A stretch of 64,000 nucleotides of DNA. Source: Cavia porcellus (taxonomy: Eukaryota > Chordata > Mammalia > Rodentia > Caviidae). Below are positions 44,160 to 56,272 of this stretch, piece by piece. A program made the translations under genes and the position numbers. The stretch's first letter is position 1; the number at the start of each line of letters is the position of its first letter. Location of the stretch: positions 19,036,101 through 19,100,100 of the forward strand of contig NW_026947491.1 of NCBI RefSeq assembly GCF_034190915.1. The letters run 5' to 3'. The notes under the pieces are model-generated. The model was not told the origin of the DNA and made no database searches. It saw only the letters and a list, made by a program, of their open reading frames with translations.

Positions 44160-44560
44160 AATCCATAGTGTCATGCTGTAAAGTCCAATAATTTTAATAC
44201 TTTTTTCAGTGTGACTTTAGTCTGTTTTGTATTGTTTAATTTCAACATACATAAAAATATGGATAGCTATTTTGAAGAGGATGAGAGACATTATGGAAGC
44301 CATTGTTGACTTCCCTTTTGTCTGGGTTTGAAGACCAAAAATGCCCTCATCATCCTGTTCTGATCAGTCTAACACTATTTTGTTTTGTATGAATCATTGT
44401 GTTTGGAGATATGGACAATTATTCAGAAAAAAACACGAAACAATATGATACACAGTGAAGATTTCCTGTTGTCTTGCTTTGAAATCTGTGTCTCTTACAT
44501 TGTATTCTTCTGATCTGTTTTGTTAGGTTTAATTTTACCCTCTTTAAATAAAATTAAAAA
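44160..44560 (+). mobile_element. LINE-1 3' UTR fragment, sense
   Basis: Matches the LINE-1 3' UTR units: 'gagacattatggaagccattgttg', 'ttttgtctgggtttgaag', 'ctgttctgatcagtct' and the terminal 'ctctttaaataaaatt' at 44541. It is about 400 bp, 5'-truncated, with no coding part. Confidence 0.65.
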
Positions 44561-45265
44561 TATGATCTTGTAAAACTAACTAGGCACACATTTTAAAAGT
44601 CATTAAATTTGTTCCCAGGGTCAGATTTAGCTCATTAGCATCAAGATAACATGGCACAGATAATAAATTTAAGCCATCAGCTTAGTTATCTCCCCTATCT
44701 TTGTATACTGCCATGTGACTGACTCACATCCATAGACTTTTATTGAGAGAAATGAGCTGATTTTATTGGACTAAATGACCATGAAAGAAAACTAGGCTTT
44801 TTCTGTGCTTTAGACATATTGCAACATTTAAACAATAAAAACAAAAGATAAAATGGCTCTTTTCCCCTTCTGTTTCTTGAGAAGCATCAGAAAATTCATT
44901 TAATTAAAGGAATGATTTCTTCTTTTGTTTAATAATCCTTGAAATAATAAAATTTCACTTTTCCAAATGTCTATATATTCTTTTCTGAGCTTGCACCTTT
45001 TTTTGGTAAAAATATATACCATTCACCCCTTTATTTCTATACACTCCACTTTATGTACAGTTTCATTTCAGGTATGCAGCCCAAGAGCACACATAAAAGA
45101 AGGTGAAAGATTGTTTTCTGTCAGTATGGGGGATTTTTCCATGTAATACTTATCGGTGACACTTCTTTACCTCTGAAGTCTCATATAGAAAAGATGATTT
45201 TTTAACAGGAATGCCCATTCCCAAAGGACTCAAATTTTCCTTCCTGTTAAAAAAAGTTTACGCTA
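44561..45265. other. AT-rich intergenic, nothing recognised
   Basis: No open frame, V sequence or repeat family was recognised. Confidence 0.45.
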
Positions 45266-45279
45266 TGTTCATCTGGCTC

Positions 45280-45370
45280 AGGTCCAGTGAAGCTCATGGA
45301 ATCTGGTAATGTTCTGGATGGAACTTGGATCCACAGTGAGGAGCAGTCAGTGTGAGACCAGCCACAACCC
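45280..45370 (+). pseudogene. IGHV: Mini-V relic: FR1 start joined to an RSS
   Basis: 'ctcaggtccagtgaagctcatggaatctgg' (45277-45306, read in pieces) fits a splice acceptor, the L-part2 'gtccagt' and the FR1 start 'gtgaagctcatggaatctgg' (VKLMESG), with a deletion at the L-part2/FR1 join. After about 25 unrelated bases comes a complete RSS: CACAGTG (45332-45338), 23-bp spacer, CCACAACCC (45362-45370), then the usual 'ctcacctctgcaggg' tail. Everything from mid FR1 to CDR3 is gone. It cannot encode a V domain, but carries a full heptamer. Confidence 0.75.
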
Positions 45371-45559
45371 TCACCTCTGCAGGGATCAGGACCCACAGAC
45401 CCTGCTCCTCACAGGCCAAGGGTGTGCAGTCCCTCAGAGGGAGCAGAGAGAACTCTGGGAGATCACTTTGCCCAGAATTCAGCCCTTTCAGCTCTTGCAC
45501 AGGAGCAGAATAGTTGTAAACTGAATAGTTGTAAACTAAATTGGTTCTTTATGTTTTTC

Positions 45560-46000
45560 ATTATGGCTTCTTTTTTTTATTTTAAAGAGCATAAAACAGA
45601 ATAAAAACAATTAAAACAAACCAGTGTGAGAGACACGGGACTTCAAACATAAAACAGACAGCAGTTACCATAACGCCTTTCACTGTCTAAGAAATAGCGG
45701 CAGATAACTTCAGACATAGTAAAAATCTAACAGAACAGTACAGAAGAGAAAAAATGCAAAGAAAACGATGAATGCAATAAAAGACTTCAAAACAAGCCAA
45801 AAGTAAGTCCAAAGCTGCTACCATAATATATCTTGTTGTCTTTGAAATAGCTGTTCATATTGTCGGACTTAACATAATCAAACTAAACAAAAGAGAATAA
45901 AACCCATCACTACAAAGCAATGAAAATGATATAGGAGCTTGAAACAAGACCATAGGAAATCAACAATGGCTCTAACCCTCAGAAGTTGATGATCTCCCCT
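45560..46000 (-). mobile_element. LINE-1 3' UTR fragment, antisense
   Basis: Begins 'tttttttattttaaagagcat', the reverse complement of the LINE-1 3' end, followed by antisense 3' UTR units ('gttaccataacgcc', 'caaaacaagcc', 'gacttaacataatc', 'cataggaaatcaacaatgg'). About 440 bp. Confidence 0.7.
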
Positions 46001-47040
46001 GGATGCAAAACAGTGTGGCCCTGTCCTCCGAACCTATGATCAGAGCATTGGCCCTTGCCCCACAATGTTAGTGAAACACCACAGCAACACAGATGTTCAA
46101 TTGCATTTCACCTCTGCAGCTATCATCACAACCTGTGTTTCTCTGGATATGTCGGTTGCTGAAGGACTTGGGACCCCTTGTCTGCCAACCCACTCCCTGG
46201 AAGGGGCTAGAGTCTGGCCCTTCTCAGTCTGCTGCTGGTTACTACTCATGACACTGGTTCCCAGAATGGGCTTGTTTGACGGTGCAGTCATTGCTCTCTG
46301 CCCTCCTCTTTCTTTACATCTTATTTGCACAAATTTAGCTGTATATCATTTTAAACTATAGATGTGTGAATAATTGACAAACTTATTGAAAAATTTAGAT
46401 ATCAACCCTTTCATAAATTAAATTTTTGAGTGTTCGTGTTTTGTGAGTACATGCCATTAGACCTGAAAACACCAATTCAATGTCAGTATAAATCATTTTC
46501 CGGAATTCAAAGGGATCTAAACAATTTTGCTGGCCCTTTGTACTTCCCCCACCCTGAGCTGATCACAGTGAGCACAAATATATGACTTCACTGTGGACTT
46601 AAGCTTAATCTTAAGCTTAAGCTATTTTCTTAAGCTTCAAATATAAAGAGTGTCTCTATCTACATTCATGGCTTAGCAAAATAATTTTAGATCTTTGAAT
46701 TTTATTCAAATTGTATGTTTTAGATAAAAATGACAGGCAACAGACATACTGATGAGAATGTGGTAAAATCAGAGCCTTCAAAATGTTGATTATATTGTGC
46801 AATTTCTCAGCTACTGTACAAATCAGTTAGTATCCTTTAAGTACAGTAAATTTATTTTAATATGATTTATGTCATTTGGTATTTACTCATGTTGAAACTG
46901 CATATTTGTGCAAAATTTTATGAGGTGACATTCCAATAAAATTTCTTCACAGTATATATAATATAGATATTAATTAAAAACTATCAGTTCATGGAGAATT
47001 TCATTAAAGATATTGTATCCACACATGGGATACACTTCAC
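46001..47040. other. Intergenic, no gene recognised
   Basis: 46065-46360 has a plus-strand open frame of 98 codons with no recognisable motif and an overlapping minus-strand frame, so it is judged a chance frame. A cluster of AAGCTT palindromes lies at 46599-46638. The rest is AT-rich. Confidence 0.45.
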
Positions 47041-47044
47041 TCTT

Positions 47045-47880
47045 CAAGAAGTGAAACTACTATTATTTTTCTAATTTTATTTAAAGAGAAAAAAACAGTA
47101 AAAGGGTACAAGTAATACAGAATTTCAAAAAAATAAACAGTAAGGAATCACTAGTTAATAAAATCTATACTGTCATTTTAGAAATAGTTGTTCAGGTTAC
47201 AAAATTAAAGCATACAAAGTGGACATTCAAACAGTGAGACTGCAAACTGTTGTGTTCAATGATCCAACAAAAACTTAGTAATATGGTAATCTATCTTACA
47301 TACCTATACACACTTGCAATTGTATCATTTAGAGCACTTTTTCTTCCTCTCTTTTTTACAATGAAAATTACACATTATGTGTTTTATTACTCCCAGAATT
47401 CTTATTACTTTTTTGGAAGAAATTAAAACCAAATGTGACAAAACAAAACAGAGTCATTCAAAACAAAGGATGGACATAATATACGATGTAAAAACAGAAT
47501 GCAAGGTGATCAACAATGGTTACCATAATACCTCTTGCTACCTTAAAAAGAATTGCCTATATCATCAGGTGTAATAAAATTGAACAAAACAGTACAGAGC
47601 AAAACCAATAAAACTGAAACATTGGATACATTACAGAACTTCAAAAGAAGTAATAGTCAAACCAGAATGGGCATCATAGTGAATCTTATTGCCTTCAAAG
47701 TAGTTGCCTGTACACTCAAACTTCATACTATCAAAAAAAAAAAAAACAGAATAAAGTAAAATCAGTTTAAACAAGATGGTGAGAAAAATTCAGGGCTTCA
47801 ATTCAAGTCAATAGCAAATCAAAGAAGATACTATAGTATATCCTGTTAATTATTTTATTTATTTTCTCTTAATTAAAAAT
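47045..47880 (-). mobile_element. LINE-1 3' UTR, antisense, about 830 bp
   Basis: The reverse complement of most of the LINE-1 3' UTR: 'ttttatttaaagagaaaa' at 47076 is the 3' end; 'aaagggtacaagtaatacag', 'gaatgggcatcatagtgaatcttattgcc' and 'aaagtagttgcctgtacactc' match 9570-9630 and 7126-7190 of the sense elements when reversed. No ORF2 sequence. Confidence 0.85.
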
Positions 47881-49489
47881 AATATACTTCTTGTTATTGT
47901 TTGAATATGCATTGAAATTTATTAGTGCATGCACAAACCACTTCTTGTGTGACTCTGGTGACAATATTAGCTACATTTTGCTTATCATTGCACACAGGAT
48001 ATAAAGCTGTGGCTTCCAGGGGCTATGGTGACATCAATTAGTGAATTATTAGCAATAGTCATCAGGGTTTTATGGTGACAAACACGCAATTTTAGTGCTG
48101 TATGGTAGAATCACAAATGATTTAATACATAAAGTCCCATTCCGTTCCATATTTCAGCAGAGATCTAACTGCATGAGCATAAAACTCATGCAGAATGCAT
48201 GAATATTAAAAAAGATAAAACAAAAGATATGATACTATACATTTCTGGAGAAAACAGTGCAAAAACATAATTTAACATTCAAGATGTATTGTAAAATATC
48301 AATAATCTACTGATGTAGACTTCATGCAAAGGTGATAAATGTAATATAGCAGTAAAGACATGTTCTGCACAAACAGCCCAACATAGTTCATTTCTGAAAA
48401 TATAAGGGTTGTGAAGAGCAAGAAGATAGGGTACAATACTAACTCAAAGGAAAAAAAAAACTCAAGAATCTGAAGATTTCTCAGATTGAACAACTGACAA
48501 ATGGCACCAAGACTTTTTAGAGAGAACACTGAAGTCAAGTGAAGGGAATGCATGGACAAGAGATCAGCAGAGACTGAGAGAAGCCAGATGCTGCTTCACA
48601 GGAAATTAGAAAACTGATGCACATGGCACTGAGAGCCTGTCACTCCCGTCACAGGCTCAGGCTGTAGGGACCTGAAAGAAGACAGGCCATTGATTATGGA
48701 CATGTGACTACAGTTTCATTATTCGAGAATCAGCCCTAAGTTTTGGGGCAACATTCTACACTAACCACAAGGTGGCTCCTGTGTGTTCAATAAAAGTTTG
48801 GGCTCAGCTGCTGACACTGCACAGACCACATATGTCTAAGAATCACTGACTTCACAGATGTGCCCATTCCATAAATGTGGGTCATGGATTCTGCCATCTG
48901 GTTTTCAAACCAAGCACTGGATCTGTAGGCACACAAGCAGGAACCACTGCAGGAGGGAGGACACTGCAGAGACCCCACAGAAGTAACACCAGTACAAGGA
49001 TGGAGTGAGAGCCAGCACAGAGAGTGGCCTAAGCACAGTGCCTCACACACCCATGTTGCTATATTTGGCACAAGACTTTGTCCTGCAGAGCCTTCAGCTG
49101 GAAAGGTGGTGCTGGAGCCAGCAGGACTTAGCTTTCACCTATATGCAGTCAGGTGACAGCTGCAGCTATAAGGCATGCAGATGAGGCTGTTAAGCCCTTC
49201 TCAGCTTGTGACTTAAAGTCACTGTGACACAAAGTCACAGAGCATCCCTGTGGATCATTAAGGCTCATAATGCTCTAGTGGGGTTTTGTTGTTTTGTGGG
49301 ACTTGTAACTGCTTTCTCTCAGCTCTGTGAATTTGGGGGTGCTAGGCTCACCACTACATTTGGAAAGAAGTTAACATGGCTAATTTTAAAAATACACTAG
49401 GACAGTCATACCCTAAATCTGATGCAATGTTTATTTCGATGCTATTTGCATCAGTCTTTTTAATTGACATAAGAAATATTTCAAACTTT
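47881..49489. other. Intergenic, nothing firmly recognised
   Basis: 48600-49260 is less AT-rich, with 'acaaggtggctcctgtgtgttcaataaaagtttggg' (48769-48804, in pieces) resembling an LTR polyadenylation region. A minus-strand frame of 94 codons at 48787-49071 has no recognisable domain. An octamer-like ATGCAGAT lies at 49177-49184, but no V leader follows. Confidence 0.35.
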
Positions 49490-49835
49490 GGGGCCTCTGT
49501 GAGGGAATAAAATGACTTTATTAAGAGCTAAAAACAAGATGGAGTTAAGGATGAAAAGCTGTGATTTGAGAGCATGGGGCCCTCAGTGTTTCTGGGTTGG
49601 AGCTCATGCTCCCCCTGGAAGGTATCATTAACACCAGGTGACTTTTTTGGCATATTTTCTTAGGGGTCCTGGGTTCCTCTATGTGATCAGGACTCTTGAA
49701 ACATGAACTCATCTCTTGTTTTGTCTCCCAGCTATGGTAGGACACAGTGTGCATCTTTCTGGCCACCTGAGGGTTCAGAAAGTTGAAAATATTTGGAAGC
49801 ACACAGTAACCTATGCCAGACACCACCTCTGTATT
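49490..49835 (-). mobile_element. Possible solo LTR remnant, antisense
   Basis: On the minus strand the block ends with an AATAAAG-type signal shortly before 'tcattttattccctcacaga', an R-U5-like pattern, and the body is moderately GC-balanced inside AT-rich surroundings. No terminal TG/CA ends or target duplication were fixed. The family is not known. Confidence 0.3.
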
Positions 49836-50219
49836 GCCTGTTGTTGAACTCTCAGGGCAGAGAAATACAAGGAGAAAATGTATTTGATATAAGTTTCTCC
49901 TTGTGAGGTATTTTTACAGCTTCAGCAATAGGTGTGCACCCCGAAGTTTGCATGTCTTATCCTCACATTCTGATCCTCCAGCAAACTCATCCTGCAATAA
50001 TCCATGAATTTCACCCAATTTAATCTTCTGATCATGTAGCCTTGGTTAACTTCAACGTCAGGTAATGGGTCTTAGTCCTATTTTATTATGTCAGTCTGGT
50101 AGACCCAAATCCCATTGTAATGTAATTCTTTGATGTTTTCTTGAAAATGTATTGATTGCATTTTAATTTACATTTTATTAATAAAAATTACTTTTTTCTT
50201 AATTTATACTTATTCCAGG

Positions 50220-50605
50220 TGATTTTTAATGGTTGCAATGCTTATTGTAAAGAAAAAACAACACATGAAATAAATTCAAATGAAACGAAGTAGTATAAAA
50301 TCAATCAAAACAAAAGAAGGAAAGCATTATGGGCCTTTGAAACCAGACAATAGGAAATCAACATTGGCTGTCATAATGTTTCTTGTTCTCTTCAAAATTG
50401 CTGGCCATACCCTTACATATATTGAAATCATGTGAAAGTGTGGATAACTATCCTGAAGAAAACAAAAGACATTATGGGAGCTTCTACTGATTTCCTGTTG
50501 TCTTGTGTAGAATCCCATGTTGTTTGCACTACTCTGTTCTGATTCTCCTTGTTCTGTTTTGATCTGTTTTATTCTATTTAAAATAGAAAAAAGCAACATT
50601 TCTAC
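50220..50605. mobile_element. LINE-1 3' UTR in two opposite halves
   Basis: 50220-50405 reads as antisense LINE-1 3' UTR ('aggaaatcaacattggctgtcataatg'). 50405-50605 reads as sense ('gaaaacaaaagacattatgg', 'tgatttcctgttgtcttg', 'ctgttctgattctcc'). The two halves carry related units facing each other. This is the outcome expected from 5' inversion (twin priming) of one LINE-1 insertion, or from two insertions. Confidence 0.55.
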
Positions 50606-51680
50606 ATATCTATATTTTCTAGATGAGTGGCTTCCCTTGTAATCACCAGTTTATAATATTTAACCATTAACAGACCTACTGAAGAATTAAACTACAGTAT
50701 ATTATACATTGTTATTTTTTGATTGTTCATTTTCTGCTTGTTTCTGCTTTCCAGGGCATAAAAAAGCCCAGAGTAAATCAGCAAATAGACTACCACTGAG
50801 CTGGGTCCTCAGATCCATTTCATGGGAAGTGGATAAGGATAAATGTCCATGAATGCTGACTCCTACCATCAGGTGTAGATATTTCAAATGCATATTGATA
50901 AACCTGACCAAAGTTACAATGTTAAATAGGATTATTAGTGAAGAGTCTGAGGATGGTCATGAGCTGCCTGGGGATGGGATGCAGGAGACAAGCAGGGGAG
51001 AAAGGGACTTAAGAGGAGCCTCGGGACACACTGAGGATGACATTGCTATTGTGACTGTGTGTACTATTAGGCAAGTGTCCATGTGTGTTAATACTTCTCA
51101 GGTGCAGATTTTACATGTGGGCATTTTAAGTCTTTTATGCGTCACAGATTAGCAACCTGTAATTATAGAAAAGTATGTAGACAGTTAATGATAGTTGAAA
51201 ACAAGAGGCTCACCATCAGGAATCTCCTTAAATGCTGATTCTGATTTCTTTCAGCAGACAGAAGAATGCAGCAAAGCCATACATTTCTCCCTGAAAAAGT
51301 CGAGAATACAATCATGTCCAGGGATGTGCGCTCTGTGCAGGACATGGAACAGGAAGCAGTTTGCTCACAGCTTACAAGAGCATAGGTCCAGACAGTTGGG
51401 AGAACCTTCACAACACATCAGCTCTCCTGTGGGAAACGAAACAGTTTATGACACTTTTATAACTTATATGTAGCAGATGAATTGAGTAGAAAAAGGATTT
51501 TAAGTGAAAAGGAGAAATGAAAGGACAGGAAGAGAGGGAGAAACGAAGACATTATCCCACAGTGAGTTCTCATATCATCTTGAATGAAATTACTGTTGCC
51601 AAACTTCCTCATCACACTCACCTCCAAGGTGGACACAGCCCTGTGTCAGTTTTTCTTGCCCAGAGCTGTCTATATAGGAG
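50606..51680 (+). repeat. V-upstream block, shared with 41226-42009
   Basis: 5' flank of the 51816 pseudogene, parallel to that of the functional gene (see 41226). A tRNA-SINE-like tail ('gactaccactgagctgggtcc') lies at 50788. 51240-51420 also resembles 26940-27080. No gene. Confidence 0.55.
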
Positions 51681-51686
51681 GACAAC

Positions 51687-51694
51687 ATGCAAAT
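51687..51694 (+). promoter_or_regulatory. Ig octamer, perfect
   Basis: ATGCAAAT, 129 nt before the leader ATG at 51816, with 'tctatatag' 5' of it. The promoter of this pseudogene appears intact. Confidence 0.75.
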
Positions 51695-51815
51695 AGAGCC
51701 TCCCTGCACTGATGAAAACCAGCCCAGCCCTGACCCTGCAGCTCTCAGAGAAGCCCAGCCCTGAATGCTCAGCTGATCCCACTTCTTGGGCAGAACTGAG
51801 TACAGATGGCTCACC

Positions 51816-52308
51816 ATGGAATATTGGTTGAGTTTGGTTTCCCTCTTTGCAATTTTCAAAGGTAAATTATTTAGAACAAAAGACTCTGAGGGCATCAGTG
51901 AACAAGAGTGAGTTAAACAGTTGACGTGTGTGACAGATTCCTGAGCAGGATATCTCCCTGTGTTTGCCCTTGTCCTGTGGGAAGAGCAGCTGGTGGAATC
52001 CAAGGGAGGCTTGGTGCAGCCTAGGCATGACTGAGACTCTCCTGTCGCACCTCTAGGCTCACTTTCAGTAGCTATGCCATGTACTGTGTTCGCTAGACTC
52101 CAGGGAAGGTACTGTAGTGGATCTTATTCATAAGTACCGAAGTTAGCCATACCACACAGACCCCATGAAGAACTGATTTTCTGTCTCCAGAGACAACGAC
52201 AAGAACATGCTCTATCTGCAAATAAGCAGCCTGAGAACCAAGGACATGGCTGTATATTACTGTGCCAGACACATTGAGGGAAACCTCAGTGTGAGCCAGT
52301 CTTAAACC
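51816..52308 (+). pseudogene. IGHV: IGHV3-like pseudogene
   Basis: Leader exon 51816-51861 is intact (MEYWLSLVSLFAIFK) with donor GTAAAT. The acceptor is destroyed: 'tgtttgccc' stands where relatives read 'tgtttgcag'. The V region starts at 51981 (EEQLVESKGGLVQP), then loses one base ('cctaggcatgactg') and stops. Further damage: tryptophan 36 is TGT, FR2 has TAG twice ('cgctagactcc', 'ctgtagtgg'). The FR3 cysteine TGT at 52261-52263 remains. The RSS is fair: CACATTG (52270-52276), 23-bp spacer, TCTTAAACC (52300-52308). An upstream out-of-frame ATG lies at 51806. Confidence 0.85.
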
Positions 52309-52339
52309 TCCATTGTAGGGGCTCTTTAGCACCAGCAGG

Positions 52340-53260
52340 GATCGTTTAGACACAAAGCACAGTGCCTACCCCCCAGAAAACAAGAATTTAAATATTTTAT
52401 TGTTTTGAGTTGAAGTTATGGCATTTTTACAAATGATGCTATGGGTTAATAGAAAGTGCAGAGAAACAAAGAATGAGAATACGAACTATGGAAAATCCCA
52501 ATTAAAACCCAAAATAATTGTTTCATTGGCTAAGAGTCCATGAAGTACAAGAACTCCTGTATAATAAAGTACTGTAATTCAGTTCACAATTTGCTCTTTC
52601 CAAAACTGAATTTTTAAGTTTTTATCCTTTGATGAAAGAGGGAAAACTGTTTTTTTAATATTTTAGAACAATATAAAATAAGATACAAAAATACAACATT
52701 CACTTGTAAAAATGGCTGTATTTGCGTGATCTTATGTGTCTCTCATAGGCAATAGATTGGTTCTGGTACATAGATAAAATGAAACTCCTAAGGAAATAAA
52801 GGAGAGGAAAAAACCCTATTAGCTCTATGATTACGTGCAACCGACATCCCTTCTTCCCACAGTGAAAAGTCACATAATACTGTCAGGGAAAGATTTTAAA
52901 ACTGCATGTTTTAGTAAGAAATTAAATCAATAAAAATGATGATACTGAGAACTACATACAGAGATTTCAGTAGTCATGAGTTTTTCCATTTGATACCAAT
53001 ATTTTTCAAGTGTGTATTCAAGCATTTGTTCTCAAAGGACATTCCTGATAAATGTTGCACATTTAGTATTTCAAAGATGTAGTTTCTTTCCTATAAAAGA
53101 TCATTGATAAACATCTAAAAGTGCCCAGTATAACAACGTTGAGGTGACAATGAATCAAATACTGGTGTCATTTTTAATGATTGCTTCAAGTGTTTGAATG
53201 TCACAAATTTATTCAAGCAAATAAACAGCATAAAAATTAAAATATCACAGCGTTTATCTT
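52340..53260 (+). repeat. VH3-to-pseudogene spacer, with the pseudogene missing
   Basis: Follows 14640-15440 and its relatives up to 'aatttattcaagcaaataaacagcataaaaattaaaatatc' (53207-53247, in pieces), the point just before the splice acceptor of the downstream pseudogene. There 'acagcgtttatctt' replaces the acceptor and no V sequence follows. Confidence 0.6.
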
Positions 53261-54660
53261 AAATCAGTCAAGCAATCAATAAATAAATGTGTTTGAAACA
53301 GAAAGAAAGAGCATTTGCCCATCAAACCAAAGCTACCTGAGTTCAAACAATGATGGAATGAGAACCAAAGAGGTCATCTAGGACCACGTTGGAGAAAACC
53401 CCTGTTCCCTGACATTGTTTTTCAGCATGTACACAGTGCTTCATAGAAACTCCCACAGTCATATTGCTTATGACACATGCATTATTATCTTCTAGGTTAG
53501 AAATTAACATATTTTAGTTGCAAATTTTTCGTAATCTATTTTGAGTATTTCCTAAACTTTGCCTACATCATTAACAAAGAATCTCCAGTGTGATGCCATG
53601 TGTCTGTGCTCATCTTCTATGCTGTGCCCCACTGGAATCTGGGGAATGGAAACTCACGTCTCACAGAGCTCCTGTGTGTCTATTTCTGCACACCCATGAC
53701 CTGAGTTTTAACCAGCAGCACTGTTGCTCCTCTGTGTCACTGTCGTATCACATTGTTGATGTAACTGTAACAAAGAGCCCTTTTCTTTTCAAATATGTTC
53801 AATAAAATTCACCTTTCACCCTTAGTTCACATTCTCAAAGCAGGTGAAGAAGTATCAAAGGAGCCACCCCTACTTTCTAAGTTTAAACCCAGCACTATCA
53901 CAGATCTTGGTTATCACTTGACTCATCTTATATTCTCCAGGTATTTGACTCAGATTTTACTCTTCTTCACGTGTCAGTGTTCATTAATGTTTTTTTTCTT
54001 CCACCAGGAGAACTACAACATGACACAGAACACAGACAGTTGCTTATAGTAATAAAACGCACAGGTGTGACATGCACTTTCCTAAGCATAGTGGCCAAAA
54101 GGTGCCTGAACTTGCAAGATTTTAGGACATTCTAGGACCATCTCAATTCCTCATAAGTGTATGCACTACTATGATAGTTTTCTTATGCCACTGTGAGAAT
54201 ATATATCATTCTTCCTATACCTCCATCAGTGCCATGCAATTAAGAGCAGACATCACACTTCTGGATGCAGGAATAAATTTGACCTCAACAGCAAGGATAA
54301 TGAGGTGTCCAATAACAAAGACCAAAATCTGTGTCCACCCAGAATGTAAGACTCTCACCTACTTCTGGGTGTCAGCATTCAATGGTCTCTTGGTTGGGCT
54401 CAGAACAGCTCCACCCCTTGTCCAGATCCTACCCGGAGGCCCATGGGCAGGCTGCAGAGCTATTTGTTCTTATTCCCACTGCCTCCACTGTTACCTGCAT
54501 TCAGGCCACATCCTTATTATTAGATTTGCGGAAAGCAGGAAAGGGTTTATAAAACCAAGCTGTGTTACATATGTGTGCTAACTACCCATAATAAGTACAA
54601 TCAATATTCTTTCAGAATGTACTAATAAAAACTAAAAATCCCAAATGAAAACATTAAAAG
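53261..54660. other. Intergenic, nothing recognised
   Basis: No V sequence. Two plus-strand frames (54171-54581, 136 codons, and an overlapping one of 73 codons) show no known motif and no codon pattern of a real gene. The sequence 54300-54530 is GC-balanced and could be an unidentified old exon or repeat. Confidence 0.4.
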
Positions 54661-54664
54661 GGCA

Positions 54665-56272
54665 ACAGGCTGACATATGCTGGATTCATATTTCCGTTCA
54701 CGAAGTGATATGCAAAAAATAATTTCAAGAACGTGGACTCACATCTCTTAGTGAATTGAGAGGGTACCATGCTGAAGTTCAGGGACCTGTCCCAGTCAAA
54801 AATATGACTCATTAACACAGCCAAATATTTGTCTGGTGTGGTCATAGATTGAGGATCCCAGGGGATTCTGTAGAGTAGACAAACAACGCTCATTACAGTG
54901 GTGATGATATTGGACACTTGTGGCTCTCTCCTGAAGAGGTCACATACATACAGAGTAACTCCTGCATCCAGCATTTGCACCTCTTCACACTGGAGGTCAG
55001 AATGCACAGTCCCCATCCTCAGGGTCTCCTGGTTAGGAGGGATGGAGCTGGGCTCTGCTCTCCATCATAACTCACTCAGGAATCCTCAGCCCCAAGGTCC
55101 TGACTCAGAGACAGATTGATAAGGATGTCAGGTCACAGAAGAATTCTTCAAGAAGATCTAATTTAGGGCACTACTACATTCCAAATTTCATGTGAACTTA
55201 GGTAATGCATTTGATGTGTAACTCAGTAGCAAGGAATCATGAGGGTACTTGCTGCATCTTACTGGAAACCCTTTCAGGGTACCAGTAGTAAATAAGAGCT
55301 GCACCTCTCTGGTTGAGTGACAGTCCCTTAAAAACCAGTGCCATCTTGGTCATAGCTGAAAGCCTTTCACCTGCAGGCTCTGTGCTCTACTCTGAGTTTC
55401 ATATGCAGCATTGTTCTCCACCATGCAGGGAGTTCACAGCTCCAGGTGTCCTCAGGGCAATGCACCTTGATACAGAAAAAAAAATGCATCAGAAAAAAAA
55501 ACTAAGTTGTATTGCAATGAGACTACATATTACACTACACATGTGTAAACTACTGGGAGGCAGAGAAAAGTGTAAGAAACTTTGAGATGAAAAAAGCATG
55601 ATCACATAATCCATCAACATACATCTCTGAGTGTATTTCACATATGCAAAGAAAAATAAACAATCGAGTGTCTAAAAGAATACAAAACTTAACAGTAGTT
55701 TCAGAGGCAATTTTTGTCCATTTCAATAAGATGACAACACTGTGGTACTGGCCTCAAAACTTTGTATTATGCCAGTAAATGAACAAATGGAGAATGGAGA
55801 ATACAAATTGATTTGAGTAAGGACCCTGTAATAGATGTGTAAATATGAACTTAGAATGTGAATTGATGTGTGCTATTTACTCCCATCTATGCACATGTGC
55901 TGTGTGTACCTCACAGTCCTGTATCCCTGAGACCTTTGTGCTGGTATTCATATTCCTACAGTCATCCTTCTTCTGGAAACACAGCCTGTTCCCCGACCAA
56001 CTCTTCTACTACATGTCCTGGAGTAAGAGTTTTGGGCCTTGAGCAAGGGACTCCAGGGACATCACAGTCCCTGCTTGGCACCCAGAGTCAAACTCAAATC
56101 TTGTACATCATCTATCTCCCTTTGTCCTTCACATACAAAGTGCACACCACATGCAAATATTTCATGAACTGTCAGTTAATCTCATATGGTACACTGGCTT
56201 AATATTTTTGTATCCCAATATTTAAGATGTTCTCAGAGATTTGTAAAAATTAGTCTTCAAGAACTTGGACCA
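54665..56272 (+). repeat. Duplicated block and 5' flank of clan II pseudogene (copy 4)
   Basis: 54665-55140 pairs with 34230-34700. 55195-56272 is the fourth copy of the unit at position 1 ('gtaatgcatttgatgtgtaactcagtag'). The order of landmarks is as in copies 2 and 3. No gene. Confidence 0.65.

Noticed and set aside
46065..46361. Plus-strand frame of 98 codons
   Set aside because: An overlapping antisense frame of similar length, no motif; taken as chance.
48787..49071. Minus-strand frame of 94 codons with many cysteines
   Set aside because: No match to any domain I know; cysteine spacing is irregular.
49177..49184. ATGCAGAT as a V promoter octamer
   Set aside because: No leader exon, V exon or RSS in the next kilobase.
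54171..54581. Plus-strand open frame of 136 codons
   Set aside because: No recognisable domain, no splice or promoter context, and an overlapping second frame of similar quality.
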